The notes under the pieces were generated by a model, which did no database searches, was not told where the DNA came from, and saw only the letters and a program-made list of their open reading frames with translations. Shown piece after piece: positions 39,265 to 49,124 of a DNA stretch of 64,000 bases (positions are counted from its first letter, which is position 1; each line of letters starts with the position of its first letter). Position numbers and translations under genes: made by a program. The DNA is from Bacteroidales bacterium (GTDB lineage: Bacteria > Bacteroidota > Bacteroidia > Bacteroidales > UBA932): assembly GCA_017554305.1 (NCBI GenBank), contig JAFZIN010000007.1:248001-312000 (forward strand), given 5' to 3'.

Positions 39265-41769
39265 TTAGAATTGCTGTCCTATCATAAAGTGGAACTGGCT
39301 TCCTCCCCTCTTCTTGCCCTCGTTAGGTACCGGATCAAATCCGTAGCCCCAGTCAACTCCCATCATACCAACAACCGGAAGCATAATTCTTACGCCCACA
39401 CCGGCACTTCTCTTAATCTCAAACGGGTTGAAGTCACTCAAGTCTTTCCAGCAGTTACCGCCCTCAAGGAATGCAAGTGCATATATTGTAGATGATGGCT
39501 GAAGTATGAGAGGATAACGGAGTTCCAAAGTAAATTTATCATAGATGTGTCCTACGTATGCACCGTTCTCAGTAGGTGTAAGTGAGTAGTTTGGATAACC
39601 TCTCAATGCAATAATGTCTGAACCGTAGGTGTTATAACCGCTCATACCGTCACCTCCAAGTTCGAATCCCTCAAACGGAGAGTAACCCAGAGACTTCTTG
39701 TAATATCCTATATATCCAAAGTTTGCAGCCGCTCTGAATACGAGGTTCTGAACCAGAGTAAGATACACATCGCTCTTAAACTGCCACTTATGATACTCAA
39801 TCCAGTTGTACTTATCCTCGCTGCTCATATTCTTGTAATCTCTATGTCCCTTTCTGAGAAGAGAATACGGAGGAGTGAGCTGCAAACTGAAGAGGAAGTC
39901 TGAACCTCTTCTTGGATAAATCTGCTGGTCTGTTGAGTTACGGTTCAGTGTAATGGTGTAACTCAGGTTGTGAGACAATCCGGTATCAAACAGGAAGTTA
40001 TAGTACCAGTTCTTAAGTTTGTAAGTCTGCCAGCTTAGTGAGTGGAAGAGTATGAAGTAGTTGTCCGGCCAGTTGAGTCTGGAACCCAAACCTGCATTAA
40101 ATCCGAACACCTCCATATACTGATCTGAATGTTTATAGAAGTATGTGGAGTTTGTCTGTCTGGTATAATAGGTTGATATGCTCAAACTTACAGGTTTGTT
40201 ACCCATAAGCCACGGCTCTGAGAAGCTGGCACTCAGTGCAGTATAGTATGTACCGCTGGTCTGGAATTTAATTGCAAAGGTCTGTCCGTCTCCCAGAGGA
40301 ACCGGTCTCCAGGCACCTGGCTTGAAAACTCTCTTAATGGCAAAGTTATTGAAACTCAGACCCAAAGTACCAACAAACGTATTACCGCCCCAACCTCCGG
40401 AGAGCTCAACCTGGCTGTTAGGTTTCTCCTCAAGGTTGTATGCAATATCTACCGTATTCTTATTTGCATCGGGAACCAGACTGTATCCCGCTCCCGTCTG
40501 GAATACCTCCGGGTTGAAGTGACCTATTGATGAAAGCTCACGTACAGATCTTTCAAAGTCACTCTGAGAGAAGAGATAACCCGGTTTTGTAAAGAGTGCT
40601 CTGCGTGCAATCTTCTCTGCGGTAATATTGTTTCCGTTAATAATCACCTTGTTAAAGGTTGCAGGCTTGCCCTCGTAAATTCTCATTTCAACATCTACGG
40701 AATCCTTCTCAATCTTCTTCTCCACAGGGAGAATATTAAAGAAGAGGTAGCCGTTATCTGTATACATCTTCTTAACATCCGGATCCATCTGCTTTGGATC
40801 TCCGTTAAGACGCTTGTCCATTGTAACAAGGTCATAAACGTCTCCCTTCTTTATTCTTAGAACGGAGTTGAGCTGGTCCGTAGAGTAAATACTGTTACCT
40901 GTCCAGGTAATGTCTCTGAAGTAGTATCTGTCTCCCTCCTCCAGTTTGAAATCTATCTGAAGACGGTCAGGCTCAATGTAGTACATTGTATCCTTAAGAA
41001 TGCGGGCGTCTCTGTAACCCATCTCGTTAAACTTGTTAATGAGATTGGTCTTGTCCTCCTTAAACTCTTTCTCCTTGTACCTCTTGGATTTGAACATATT
41101 AAGAAGACGTTTGTCTCTTGTATGTTTCATAGATTTCATTATGGTCCAGTCTGAAAGATTCTTGTTACCGTCAAATGTAATCTTTGCAATCTTCACTCTT
41201 GGACCTTTGTCTATATCAAAGGTAACCCTTACGGCGTTGCTGATTACCGGATCCTCCTGCTGAGAAACTTTTACTTCACATTTGAGGAAGCCCTTCTCAT
41301 GGAAGTATCTCTTTATAATATCTGTAGATGAAGCTATTACGTAGTCTGAAAGTTCCGTTCCCCTCTTGAGTTTAAGTCTCTGATCCAAATCTGAACGCTG
41401 GCCTGAACGAATTCCGTTGAATATCCAGCGTGAAACTCTTGGTCTCTCTGTAAGACGCAGACCCAGCCAGACGGTATCTTTGTTCTGTGAGAGGGAATCA
41501 ATGTAAAAACCGGCATCGGAGAAGTAACGCTGTGCCCAAACTCTCTTAAGAATATCTGAAAGTTCTATACTAGGAATTGTTACTTTATCTCCTACGTTAA
41601 GTCCTGTAACTGAGATTAATTGCTCCTCGCTCAAATACTTTACTCCGGTAACTTTGATACCTCCCAAAACGTATGTTTTAGGAGTTATATAATTCACATC
41701 CTGAGCTCTCAAAGAGAGTGGCGCCAGAGCCAAAATCAGAAGGATAACAGATCTTAAAAACTTCATCAA
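39265..41769 (-). CDS. bamA: Outer-membrane protein assembly factor BamA
   Basis: The central insertase of the BAM complex, 834 residues. Signal peptide to about residue 22, then a series of POTRA domains (about 25-430, for example GGIKVTGVKYLSEEQL, KIAKITFDGNKNLSD and FNKVIINGNNITAEKI), and a C-terminal 16-strand Omp85 barrel. The barrel contains the lid-lock type region GFELGGDGMSGY and DIIALRGY and ends in aromatic Phe. BamD, the lipoprotein partner, is encoded separately at 52-53 kb. Confidence 0.95.
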   Translation of the reverse strand: MMKFLRSVILLILALAPLSLRAQDVNYITPKTYVLGGIKVTGVKYLSEEQLISVTGLNVGDKVTIPSIELSDILKRVWAQRYFSDAGFYIDSLSQNKDTVWLGLRLTERPRVSRWIFNGIRSGQRSDLDQRLKLKRGTELSDYVIASSTDIIKRYFHEKGFLKCEVKVSQQEDPVISNAVRVTFDIDKGPRVKIAKITFDGNKNLSDWTIMKSMKHTRDKRLLNMFKSKRYKEKEFKEDKTNLINKFNEMGYRDARILKDTMYYIEPDRLQIDFKLEEGDRYYFRDITWTGNSIYSTDQLNSVLRIKKGDVYDLVTMDKRLNGDPKQMDPDVKKMYTDNGYLFFNILPVEKKIEKDSVDVEMRIYEGKPATFNKVIINGNNITAEKIARRALFTKPGYLFSQSDFERSVRELSSIGHFNPEVFQTGAGYSLVPDANKNTVDIAYNLEEKPNSQVELSGGWGGNTFVGTLGLSFNNFAIKRVFKPGAWRPVPLGDGQTFAIKFQTSGTYYTALSASFSEPWLMGNKPVSLSISTYYTRQTNSTYFYKHSDQYMEVFGFNAGLGSRLNWPDNYFILFHSLSWQTYKLKNWYYNFLFDTGLSHNLSYTITLNRNSTDQQIYPRRGSDFLFSLQLTPPYSLLRKGHRDYKNMSSEDKYNWIEYHKWQFKSDVYLTLVQNLVFRAAANFGYIGYYKKSLGYSPFEGFELGGDGMSGYNTYGSDIIALRGYPNYSLTPTENGAYVGHIYDKFTLELRYPLILQPSSTIYALAFLEGGNCWKDLSDFNPFEIKRSAGVGVRIMLPVVGMMGVDWGYGFDPVPNEGKKRGGSQFHFMIGQQF

Positions 41770-41784
41770 CTAACCAATTTGTAA

Positions 41785-42480
41785 TTAAACCTTGCCATAC
41801 CTCCTCTCTCTGTGAGAAAAGGCATCAAGTGCAAGACGGAACTCAGATTTGCGAAAATCGGGCCAAAGAGTCTCCGTAAAATAAAACTCTGTATATGCGC
41901 ACTGCCAAAGCATATAGTTGCTTATACGCTGCTCTCCGCTTGTTCGTATAAGCAGGTCTGGATCAGGAACTTGAGCGGTAATCAGATAATTATCCACATC
42001 CTCTGCAGTCATCTCCTTTCCAGGGTTCTCCTTAATGAACCTGTTGGCAGCCTGAACAATATCCCACTTGCCGCTGTAGTTTAGCAAAACAATTACCGTT
42101 GTGCCTGTATTGTTTTTAGACTCTGTCATACAGTGGTCTATCTCTGCCCTGAGTTCCTCTCCCAGCTGAGAGAGGTCTCCCAGAATCACAAGCCTTACGT
42201 TGTTCTTCATCATTGTCTTGAGTTCCGCACGCAAAGCCTTGATCATCAAGGCCCAGAGCCCCTCAATCTCTGCGGTTGGACGCCCCCAGTTCTCTGTGGA
42301 AAAGGCAAAGATGCTAAGGTATTTTATCTTGAGTTCTACGCAGAGCTCTATGCAGGCGCGAACACTCTCAATACCCTCTTTGTGCCCCTCCAACCTATCT
42401 TTGCCGAGCCTTTTGGCCCAGCGTCCGTTGCCGTCCATTATTATGGAGACGTGAGTGGGAAGTGTAGACATTTGTTCCAT
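41785..42480 (-). CDS. uppS: Isoprenyl transferase (undecaprenyl diphosphate synthase)
   Basis: Cis-prenyltransferase that extends farnesyl diphosphate to the C55 carrier for peptidoglycan and O-antigen. The 231 residues begin with the signature SIIMDGNGRWAKRLG (catalytic Asp16), then GHKEGIESVRACIELC, FAFSTENW and the C-terminal DLLIRTSGEQRISNYMLWQ. The start is 15 bp upstream of bamA's, in the order usual for the phylum. Confidence 0.96.
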   Translation of the reverse strand: MEQMSTLPTHVSIIMDGNGRWAKRLGKDRLEGHKEGIESVRACIELCVELKIKYLSIFAFSTENWGRPTAEIEGLWALMIKALRAELKTMMKNNVRLVILGDLSQLGEELRAEIDHCMTESKNNTGTTVIVLLNYSGKWDIVQAANRFIKENPGKEMTAEDVDNYLITAQVPDPDLLIRTSGEQRISNYMLWQCAYTEFYFTETLWPDFRKSEFRLALDAFSHRERRYGKV

Positions 42481-42511
42481 ATACAGTCAATAGGTGGCAA
42501 ATATAGCAATT

Positions 42512-43390
42512 TTATACCGTATTGCGCCAATCTGCACCCCAATAAAGTTTGCGGCTCAGTGCCTGAACAAAATCGTTATCGGAATCGGCCAGAATCACTC
42601 CGCTGTCACTGCTGGTAAATTTGACTGAAGAGCCGTTCGGAATAGGGAAGGAACGGTTGTCTGCAGAGAGTGTAGCATTTGCATAACGGGTTGAGAAAGA
42701 GACTTCTATAATTGAACTATCGGGGACAACAAGAGGTCTTATATTAAGGTTGTGAGGGGCAACAGGTACAATAATAAGCACCTTGCAGCCGGGCATCACT
42801 ATAGGTCCTCCGGCGCTCATAGAGTAGGCAGTTGAACCGGTGGAGGTGGCAATGAGCACACCGTCTGCCATGTACCGCGGTATGGCTGTTCCGTTTACTC
42901 TGATTTCTAACTCCAAAACCGCAGGACCGTTTCTCTGAATGGAGAACTCGTTGAGTGCAAAGGGATAAAAGCCCTCCGGCATACCTGAATACTCCATCTT
43001 TAGAAGGTTTCGGCTCTCCGTCTTAAAGTTGCCGGTGAGCAGTTGCTCCATTCCGTTGGCAGTTTGGGAGGTGGTAAGAAAGCCCAGGCGGCCAAAGTTG
43101 ATGCCCGCAATTGGGATTTTCTTGTCCCTTATGAGCGGTACGCTGCTCAGGAAGGTTCCGTCTCCGCCTAAAGAGAGCAGCAGGCCGGTATCTGCAGGCA
43201 GGTCATTGTATGATGAAAACGTCTGGCAGTCAGATGGTAAGAGGTTCTCTCCCAAAGATCTTACGTGCTCCAGAAACGGGCGGTAAACCACTACCTTTAC
43301 ATCCTTGTGGGAAAGGATTACAGAGAGGAGTTCTGCCAGTTTGGGTACGCTTGACGGTCCTATTGTTCTGCCAAAGAGAGCTACTTTCAT
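42512..43390 (-). CDS. nadK: NAD kinase
   Basis: Phosphorylates NAD to NADP. I choose the ATG giving MKVALFGRT (292 residues), which matches the usual start; an in-frame ATG 13 codons further upstream exists. The nucleotide motif GGDGTFL is at about residues 75-81, with [11 protein letters not shown] and [21 protein letters not shown] also present. Divergent from pdxJ across about 70 bp; 31 bp before uppS, so probably the head of the nadK-uppS-bamA-ompH-ompH unit. Confidence 0.95.
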   Translation of the reverse strand: MKVALFGRTIGPSSVPKLAELLSVILSHKDVKVVVYRPFLEHVRSLGENLLPSDCQTFSSYNDLPADTGLLLSLGGDGTFLSSVPLIRDKKIPIAGINFGRLGFLTTSQTANGMEQLLTGNFKTESRNLLKMEYSGMPEGFYPFALNEFSIQRNGPAVLELEIRVNGTAIPRYMADGVLIATSTGSTAYSMSAGGPIVMPGCKVLIIVPVAPHNLNIRPLVVPDSSIIEVSFSTRYANATLSADNRSFPIPNGSSVKFTSSDSGVILADSDNDFVQALSRKLYWGADWRNTV

Positions 43391-43428
43391 AGTATCTTTT
43401 AATTTTTCGCAAGTTACGTATATTTTCA

Positions 43429-43436
43429 TAATTTTG
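43429..43436 (+). promoter_or_regulatory. -7 box of pdxJ
   Basis: TAATTTTG matches TAnnTTTG and lies 27 bp before the pdxJ ATG. A -33 TTTG is not clear, so this is a single-box call. Confidence 0.5.
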
Positions 43437-43463
43437 CTCTGTTATTACTCTTCTTCACAAGAA

Positions 43464-44180
43464 ATGGAAACAAGACTTAGCGTTAACATTAATAAGATAG
43501 CCCTCATAAGAAACGCCCGCGGCGGTAACATGCCGGATGTACTTAAATGTGCGGTAGACTGTGAAAAGTTTGGAGCACAGGGAATTACGGTGCACCCAAG
43601 GCCGGATGAGAGGCATATAAGAAGGCAGGACGTAATAGACCTTAAGCCTATTGTCACAACAGAATTCAACATTGAGGGAAACCCTAAGGAGCCTTTTAAC
43701 AAGCTGGTACTGAGCGTAGTGCCTGCACAGGTAACTCTTGTTCCGGATGCCGCAAATGCACTCACCTCCAATGCCGGCTGGGATACCGTTAATAACAAGG
43801 AGTACCTTAAGGGCATCTGTAAGATGTTCAAAGAGGCGGGAATACGCGTCTCCATCTTTGTAGATCCAAACCCTGTAATGGTTGCAAATGCGGCAGAATG
43901 CGGATGTGACAGAGTTGAACTCTACACAGAGGCCTACGCCAAAGGCTATCGTGAGAATAGAGAAAAGGCCATTGAGCCTTACTTCAAAGCGGCTGAAGAG
44001 GCGGTTAAATGCGGATTGGGGCTGAATGCGGGTCATGATCTTAACCTTGAGAACCTCAGGTACTTTGCCCAAACCATTCCTTCACTGTTGGAGGTGTCAA
44101 TAGGTCATGCTCTGGTTTGTGACGCCCTCTATATGGGACTTGAAAACACAATTCAGGCCTACAGACGGCAACTCAAATAG
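43464..44180 (+). CDS. pdxJ: Pyridoxine 5'-phosphate synthase
   Basis: Condenses 1-deoxyxylulose 5-phosphate (the Dxs product) with aminoacetone phosphate to form vitamin B6 phosphate. Start chosen at the ATG giving [20 protein letters not shown] (238 residues), the conserved N terminus; the upstream open frame is antisense to nadK. TIM-barrel motifs [22 protein letters not shown]-like [17 protein letters not shown] and [13 protein letters not shown] are present. Divergent from nadK. Confidence 0.96.
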   Translation: METRLSVNINKIALIRNARGGNMPDVLKCAVDCEKFGAQGITVHPRPDERHIRRQDVIDLKPIVTTEFNIEGNPKEPFNKLVLSVVPAQVTLVPDAANALTSNAGWDTVNNKEYLKGICKMFKEAGIRVSIFVDPNPVMVANAAECGCDRVELYTEAYAKGYRENREKAIEPYFKAAEEAVKCGLGLNAGHDLNLENLRYFAQTIPSLLEVSIGHALVCDALYMGLENTIQAYRRQLK

Positions 44181-44200
44181 TGATTTAGCGCCTTTTTTAC

Positions 44201-44208
44201 TAAATTTG
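44201..44208 (+). promoter_or_regulatory. -7 box before the OmpH-like lipoprotein operon
   Basis: TAAATTTG is an exact -7 match. It would produce an 80-nt leader whose first half is unusually GC-rich with short palindromes (GGCGCC, GGTGCC). No clear -33 box. Confidence 0.45.
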
Positions 44209-44291
44209 CCCCGCCCAAAGCGGAGGCGCCAAGCCCGTTAAGGCCGGTGCCAAAAAGAAAATATTGAAGATAAACGTAATAATATAATAAG

Positions 44292-44930
44292 ATGAAACAG
44301 ATTAAGTTATTCCTTTGCGTGGCTCTTGCCATTGCTTTCACCTCTTGCAAACAGAATCAGAACAATGTAGCCAACGGCGGTGACAACGCAGCTCCTGCAG
44401 CAGGCAGCATAGTTTATGTTCAGTTGGATTCCGTTATCAACAACTTTGATATGTTCAACGATCTCAAGAGCGAGTTGGAGGTTAAGGTTGAGAAGATTCA
44501 GAACGAGCTTCAGGCAAAGGGAAGAGATTTCCAGAACGCAGCTAAAGACTTTGAAAATAAGATTAATAAAGGCCTGCTCACTCAGGCTGAGGCACAGGAG
44601 CGCAACCGCGTTCTTACCAACCGTCAGCAGGATCTTCAGAACCTCAGCGCACAGAAAGAGGCTGAGATTCAGGAGGAACAGACTGTTATGCTCAACAAGG
44701 TGATGGATGCGGTTGAGACTTACGTTAAGAAGTACAACCAGGAGAAGAAGTTTGCTCTTATCCTTACCACCACTGCAGCAACTACTACCGTTCTTTGCGG
44801 AGAGCCTTCTCTGGATATTACCAATGATATTATTGAGGGACTCAACAACGAGTATGTAAAGAACAAAAAGAAGAGCTCAACAGATTCAGAAACAGAGACT
44901 AAGAGTGAGAAGAAAGAGGCTGCAAAATAG
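44292..44930 (+). CDS. OmpH/Skp-like lipoprotein
   Basis: A 212-residue third member of the OmpH family in this window, but membrane-anchored: the signal peptide ends in a lipobox with Cys19 (FTSC), followed by a disordered Asn/Gly/Ala linker. The OmpH core starts at GSIVYVQLDSVINNFDMF, then a coiled coil (about 60-145) and the strand FALILTTTAATTTVLCG, and ends in a highly charged Lys/Glu/Ser tail. Probably a tethered periplasmic chaperone. It leads a plus-strand group with a glycosyltransferase, purC and a LysM protein. Confidence 0.85.
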   Translation: MKQIKLFLCVALAIAFTSCKQNQNNVANGGDNAAPAAGSIVYVQLDSVINNFDMFNDLKSELEVKVEKIQNELQAKGRDFQNAAKDFENKINKGLLTQAEAQERNRVLTNRQQDLQNLSAQKEAEIQEEQTVMLNKVMDAVETYVKKYNQEKKFALILTTTAATTTVLCGEPSLDITNDIIEGLNNEYVKNKKKSSTDSETETKSEKKEAAK

Positions 44931-44941
44931 AGCGTAGCCTA

Positions 44942-46090
44942 ATGAAAATAGCAATTCTGTCTTCGTTTTACCCTTTCAGGGGCGGGATATCGCAGTTCAA
45001 CACCTATCTTCTAAAGGAGCTTTCTAAAAAGCACACCGTTAAGGCGTTCAACTTTTCAAGGCAATATCCTTCCTTCCTTTTTCCGGGTAAGACGCAGCTG
45101 GTTGCAAAAGATGATGATGCCTCGCCTGTTGAAAGCGAGGCACTTCTGGATACGGCCAACCCGCTGAACTGGGGCCCTTCTGCCCGCAGGATTTTGGAGT
45201 GGGGGCCGGATCTTCTTATTACAAGATATTGGATGAGCTACTTTGCCCCCTCTCTGGGTAAGGTCTGCTCCAAATTAAAGAAGAAGGGGGTAAAGTGTAT
45301 CTCCATAATGGACAACGTTTTACCTCATGAACGTCACTTTTTTGACGCCCCTCTGGCGCGTTACTTTATCTCCAAACAGAACGGCATCATCACTCTCAGC
45401 AAGGCTGTTGAGGAGGATTTGAAATCTATTACTCCCGATAGTAAAGCGGCAGTAATCCCCCATCCTCTCTATTCCAACTTTGGTGAGAAAACAGACACTC
45501 TGCAGGCTCGCAAGGAGCTGGGTATCAAGGGAACCGATGAGGAGATAATGAGCCGCAAAGTGCTGCTCTTCTTTGGTCTTATACGCCCATACAAAGGGTT
45601 GGATATTCTGCTTGAGGCTATGACTCTATTGGATGATTCCTACACTCTTGTTGTTGCGGGAGAGACCTACGGCAGTTTTGACTACTGCTCTAAAATCATT
45701 GAGAGCGAGCCGTTTGCACGCTGCAAGAAAAACACTTTAATCTTTAACCGCTTTATTCCCGATGGAGAAGTTAAGAGATATTTTTCTGCTGCGGATGTTT
45801 GTGTACTGCCGTATCGCTCTGCCACTCAGAGCGGTATAAGTTCCATCAGTTGGAGTTTCAACCTCCCTATGATTACCACTCCGGTGGGAGGATTGGTGGA
45901 GAGCATAGGCGGCAAGGGAACAGGCGTGCTTACAAAAGAAGTGAGTGCGGCCTCTGTGGCGGAAACTATCGCGGAGTATTTCAAAGAGGGAAAGAAAGAG
46001 CTGTACGTTTCTAATATTGAGGCGCTTAAAAAAGAGCTGAGCTGGGAGACGTTTGCAGAAAAATTGGAACAATTTGCTAAAACTTTGTAA
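44942..46090 (+). CDS. Glycosyltransferase, GT4-like
   Basis: A 382-residue GT-B fold transferase for a cell-surface glycan or glycolipid. The N-terminal half has the Gly-rich [19 protein letters not shown] loop. The C-terminal half has the nucleotide-sugar region [22 protein letters not shown] and [18 protein letters not shown] with PVGGLVE, matching family GT4. Donor and acceptor cannot be told. It starts 11 bp after the OmpH-like lipoprotein and ends 10 bp before purC. Confidence 0.88.
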   Translation: MKIAILSSFYPFRGGISQFNTYLLKELSKKHTVKAFNFSRQYPSFLFPGKTQLVAKDDDASPVESEALLDTANPLNWGPSARRILEWGPDLLITRYWMSYFAPSLGKVCSKLKKKGVKCISIMDNVLPHERHFFDAPLARYFISKQNGIITLSKAVEEDLKSITPDSKAAVIPHPLYSNFGEKTDTLQARKELGIKGTDEEIMSRKVLLFFGLIRPYKGLDILLEAMTLLDDSYTLVVAGETYGSFDYCSKIIESEPFARCKKNTLIFNRFIPDGEVKRYFSAADVCVLPYRSATQSGISSISWSFNLPMITTPVGGLVESIGGKGTGVLTKEVSAASVAETIAEYFKEGKKELYVSNIEALKKELSWETFAEKLEQFAKTL

Positions 46091-46100
46091 CACAAATATT

Positions 46101-47051
46101 ATGAACTCTATTACAAGAACAGACTTCGACTTCAAGGATCTTACCGGGAAGTATACCGGGAAAGTCCGTGACGTCTATTTCATCAAAGACAAGTACATGG
46201 TGATGGTTGCAACAGACAGAATCTCTGCGTTTGATGTTGTACTTCCAAAGGGTATCCCGTATAAGGGACAGGTTCTCAATCAGATAGCATCCAAGTTTCT
46301 GGACTGCACTACAGACATTGTACGCAACTGGAAGATTGCTACTCCGGATCCTATGGTTACCGTGGGATACAAATGCCAGCCACTTCCTGTTGAGATGATT
46401 GTAAGAGGCTATCTTACAGGAAGTTCCTGGAGAGCATACAAAGCAGGTGCAAGAGAAATCTGCGGCGTGAAGATTCCGGAGGGAATGAGAGAGCACCAGA
46501 AATTTGACCGCCCAATTGTTACCCCTACCACCAAAGCGGAGATTGGAGGACATGACCAGGATATCTCAAAAGAGGAGATTATTGCAAGGGGTATCATTCC
46601 TGCAGAAATTTATGCAAAGGTGGAAGATGCTGCCCTTAAGCTCTTTGCAAGAGGAACTCAGGTTGCAGCAGAGAGAGGCCTGATACTTGTAGATACAAAA
46701 TATGAGTTCGGACTTTTGGACGGAGAAATCTGCCTTATGGATGAGATTCATACGCCGGATTCCTCCAGATATTTCTACAAAGAGGGATATCAGGAGAGAT
46801 TTGACAAGGGCGAGCAACAGCGTCAGCTCTCCAAAGAGTTTGTAAGAGAGTGGCTTATGGATAACGGATTCCAGGGACGCAAAGGAGAGGTTGTTCCTCC
46901 AATGACAGATGAGATTGTTGAGGGCATCTCCAACCGTTACATTGAACTCTATGAAGCCGTTGTAGGTGAGAAGTTTGTAAAGCAGCCTTACGACGAGAAC
47001 ATTTTTGAGAGAATAGAAGAGAATATAAAGAACATGCTTGCAAGATTATGA
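46101..47051 (+). CDS. purC: SAICAR synthetase
   Basis: Phosphoribosylaminoimidazole-succinocarboxamide synthase of de novo purine synthesis. I start at the ATG giving MNSITRTDF (316 residues), right after the glycosyltransferase stop; the frame is open further upstream only because it overlaps that gene. Signatures [39 protein letters not shown] and LVDTKYEFG are intact. The stop overlaps the next ATG by 4 nt (ATGA), so translation is coupled to the LysM gene. Confidence 0.96.
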   Translation: MNSITRTDFDFKDLTGKYTGKVRDVYFIKDKYMVMVATDRISAFDVVLPKGIPYKGQVLNQIASKFLDCTTDIVRNWKIATPDPMVTVGYKCQPLPVEMIVRGYLTGSSWRAYKAGAREICGVKIPEGMREHQKFDRPIVTPTTKAEIGGHDQDISKEEIIARGIIPAEIYAKVEDAALKLFARGTQVAAERGLILVDTKYEFGLLDGEICLMDEIHTPDSSRYFYKEGYQERFDKGEQQRQLSKEFVREWLMDNGFQGRKGEVVPPMTDEIVEGISNRYIELYEAVVGEKFVKQPYDENIFERIEENIKNMLARL

Positions 47052-48805
47052 GACGTTTATCTGCCATATTAGGCAGAGGATGTGCATCTTATGCTTTGAT
47101 GCTCCTTCTGCTGCTTTCACCTCAACTTATTGAAGCTCAGGTGAAAGTAACCGTATCTACAGAAATTATCAGCCAAAGGGGAAGGAAGATGTATGTCCAC
47201 TACGTCAAAAAGGGAGAGACTGTTTACTCCATTTGCAAAGCGTACAACATCTCCGCCAACGAACTCCAGCTGGAGAATCCCGCACTCTCTAACGGCCTGA
47301 AAGAGGGGCAGATACTCTACATTCCGGTTAGTCCTAAGACCTCTTCACAGGAGTCTTCCGCATCTGACGGCAACAAGCAGACAACCGGAAAGGAGGTTAC
47401 GCAAGAAGGGAATGAGACAGAGGGTATTGTCAACGTTCAGGACGGAGACGTTCCTTATATCAACCACAAGGTGAGATGGTTTGAAGATTTGGATGATATT
47501 GCCAAAAAGTACGGAGTCTCCAAAGCTAGTATTAAGCAGTTCAACGGAATGACATCAGACCGTCTTAAGGGATACAAGGTTCTCCGCATTCCTCAAAAGG
47601 GCACCATCACACCTGGGGAGGATATTGTAACTACTGATGGGACAAACACTTCCACAGATCTCAGCAACGGAAATAACGGCAACAACAACGTTTCTACAGA
47701 TTATGACTATGACGGTTTCAAACAGATGCCGTCAATAGATACCAACCGTAAGAGAGTTGTTTCTCTGGTACTCCCAATGAATGCCGGCGGAAAGATAAAC
47801 GGCAACTATATGGACTTTTACGCAGGTGCGCTCATTGCAGCAACTCAGCTTAAGGAGGAGGGAGCCAACCTGCAGATTAACGTAATTGACCAGGGTGCCG
47901 GACGTTCTCTGGAGTCTATTCTCAACTCGGATGAACTCCTTTCCTCTGACCTTATTATAGGTCCTGTAAGAAGTTCCGCTCTGAGAGTTTTCATTCCTGT
48001 TGCAGATCAGAAAAGAATCCCTATAGTTTCACCATTGGATGCTTCTGCAGATTCCCTGCTTGATATGAGCAGCTGCTTCTTCCAGGCTCCTCTTTCACAA
48101 GAGCGTCAGAACGAAGCACTTGCAGAGATGATTGTAGAAAAGAGCAGAGAACTCAGCAACCCTAACGTCCTGTTGGTCTTTAACAGAAATCACTCAAAAG
48201 ATTCCGCCTCTGCAGAGAGCCTCAAGAACATTCTTATGGAGAAGGGACTCTATGTAGACCAGGCAGGTTACGTAGATGTTCTCAAGGGTATGAAGAAGAC
48301 TAAAGACAACATTGTTATTGCTCACACAACCGTGGAGGCAACTGCAATTGAGATTGTCAGAAATCTTGATATTCAGATGATAGAGGGAGACAAGGTTACG
48401 CTGTTCGGTACTCCAAGATGGAAAGGCTTTGAGACCATAGACATGAACCTTCTCTTCAAGTACAACCTCACGCTCTGCATGCCTTACAACGTAGATCTTC
48501 AGAAGCCTGAGGTAAGAAATTTCATACGCCGTTACCGCGCTCTCTATAAGGATGAACCGTCCGCCAACTCATTCAGCGGCTATGACATCTTCTACTTCTT
48601 TGGAAGAGCGCTTACCAACGGATTGTACGAGTGCATGAAGGATCCTTACAACTACAAGGCGCTGGACTACGTGCAAAGTCATCTGCTCCAACAGGATATG
48701 CTGCAGCAGAAGTTTGACTTTGTAAAGTCCCCTCAGGGAGCCTACGTTAACCGCGCCGCCTTCAAGGTCCTCTTCAACCAGAATTATTCGGTTACTTCTG
48801 AGTAA
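47048..48805 (+). CDS. LysM-domain protein with periplasmic receptor-like domain
   Basis: A 585-residue secreted protein: signal peptide to about residue 30, a LysM domain at about 51-97 ([20 protein letters not shown]), a second weaker one at about 137-185 ([20 protein letters not shown]), an Asn/Gly/Thr-rich linker, and a type I periplasmic-binding-protein fold from about 235 to the end ([32 protein letters not shown]). LysM suggests peptidoglycan binding; the receptor domain is of the amino-acid ABC type, but no permease gene is nearby. Common in Bacteroidetes, function not established to my knowledge. Translationally coupled to purC. Confidence 0.85.
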   Translation: MRRLSAILGRGCASYALMLLLLLSPQLIEAQVKVTVSTEIISQRGRKMYVHYVKKGETVYSICKAYNISANELQLENPALSNGLKEGQILYIPVSPKTSSQESSASDGNKQTTGKEVTQEGNETEGIVNVQDGDVPYINHKVRWFEDLDDIAKKYGVSKASIKQFNGMTSDRLKGYKVLRIPQKGTITPGEDIVTTDGTNTSTDLSNGNNGNNNVSTDYDYDGFKQMPSIDTNRKRVVSLVLPMNAGGKINGNYMDFYAGALIAATQLKEEGANLQINVIDQGAGRSLESILNSDELLSSDLIIGPVRSSALRVFIPVADQKRIPIVSPLDASADSLLDMSSCFFQAPLSQERQNEALAEMIVEKSRELSNPNVLLVFNRNHSKDSASAESLKNILMEKGLYVDQAGYVDVLKGMKKTKDNIVIAHTTVEATAIEIVRNLDIQMIEGDKVTLFGTPRWKGFETIDMNLLFKYNLTLCMPYNVDLQKPEVRNFIRRYRALYKDEPSANSFSGYDIFYFFGRALTNGLYECMKDPYNYKALDYVQSHLLQQDMLQQKFDFVKSPQGAYVNRAAFKVLFNQNYSVTSE

Positions 48806-48811
48806 CCGAAT
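48786..48811 (+). other. 10-bp hairpin enclosing the LysM gene stop codon
   Basis: ATTCGGTTAC (48786-48795) pairs perfectly with GTAACCGAAT (48802-48811), with TTCTGA as the loop. The TAA stop lies in the 3' arm. It precedes the terminator by one base. Confidence 0.7.
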
Positions 48812-48847
48812 AAAAAGGATGACCAAAAAGATTTGGCCATCCTTTTT
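48812..48847 (+). terminator. Terminator of the LysM gene
   Basis: Stem AAAAAGGAT (48812-48820) with ATCCTTTTT (48839-48847), extended inward by GACC/GGCC. Same core as the terminators at 33.35 and 49.05 kb. Confidence 0.88.
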
Positions 48848-48850
48848 ACT

Positions 48851-48935
48851 ATTTCACCCCGTTGACACAGTCAACACCCCTCAAGGGGTAATGCTGTGCT
48901 TTCAGCACAGGGCACTTACGTGCCTTATTATTAAG
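48851..48935 (+). repeat. Four-hairpin array, copy C
   Basis: ATTTCACCCC leads into GTTGAC/GTCAAC (48861-48875), ACCCC/GGGGT (48876-48889), CTGTGCT/AGCACAG (48894-48910) and GGCAC/GTGCC (48911-48924), then TTATTA. This is the cleanest copy and the reference for the family. Relative to copy A, the first stem differs by a compensatory T-A to C-G change and the third stem is wholly replaced by another perfectly paired sequence. Confidence 0.85.
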
Positions 48936-48961
48936 GGCCTACCTTTACTTCCAACTATAAA

Positions 48962-49036
48962 AGGTTTGGTGTTATTTCTTTCGAGAATCGGACGAGCGCA
49001 GCGAGGGATTCGAGAAATGAAATAACAGCCAAACCT
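48962..49036. repeat. Long imperfect inverted repeat in the LysM-nagB convergent gap
   Basis: AGGTTTGG pairs with CCAAACCT at the ends (48962-48969, 49029-49036), then GTTATTTC with GAAATAAC, TTTC with GAAA, and GAATC with GATTC, closing on a loop with GAGCGCAGCGAG. About 27 of the bases per arm are paired. The 319-bp gap between the two genes therefore contains no gene but is almost wholly structured: two terminators, array C and this element. Confidence 0.75.
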
Positions 49037-49051
49037 ACAAAAACTAGAGGT

Positions 49052-49085
49052 AAAAAAAGGATGACCCAGGAAGGCCATCCTTTTT
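49052..49085 (-). terminator. Terminator of nagB
   Basis: Stem with GGATGACC and GGCCATCC halves, followed on the minus strand by seven Ts; 40 bp after the nagB stop. Confidence 0.85.
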
Positions 49086-49124
49086 CGTTTGAAGAAAACG
49101 CTTCTTTTGCGGAGCAGAAGATTC

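Noticed and set aside
44209..44291. A fifth copy of the hairpin-array family in the GC-rich leader before the OmpH-like lipoprotein
   Set aside because: It contains short palindromes but lacks the ACCCC/GGGGT unit, the stem order and the flanks of the family.
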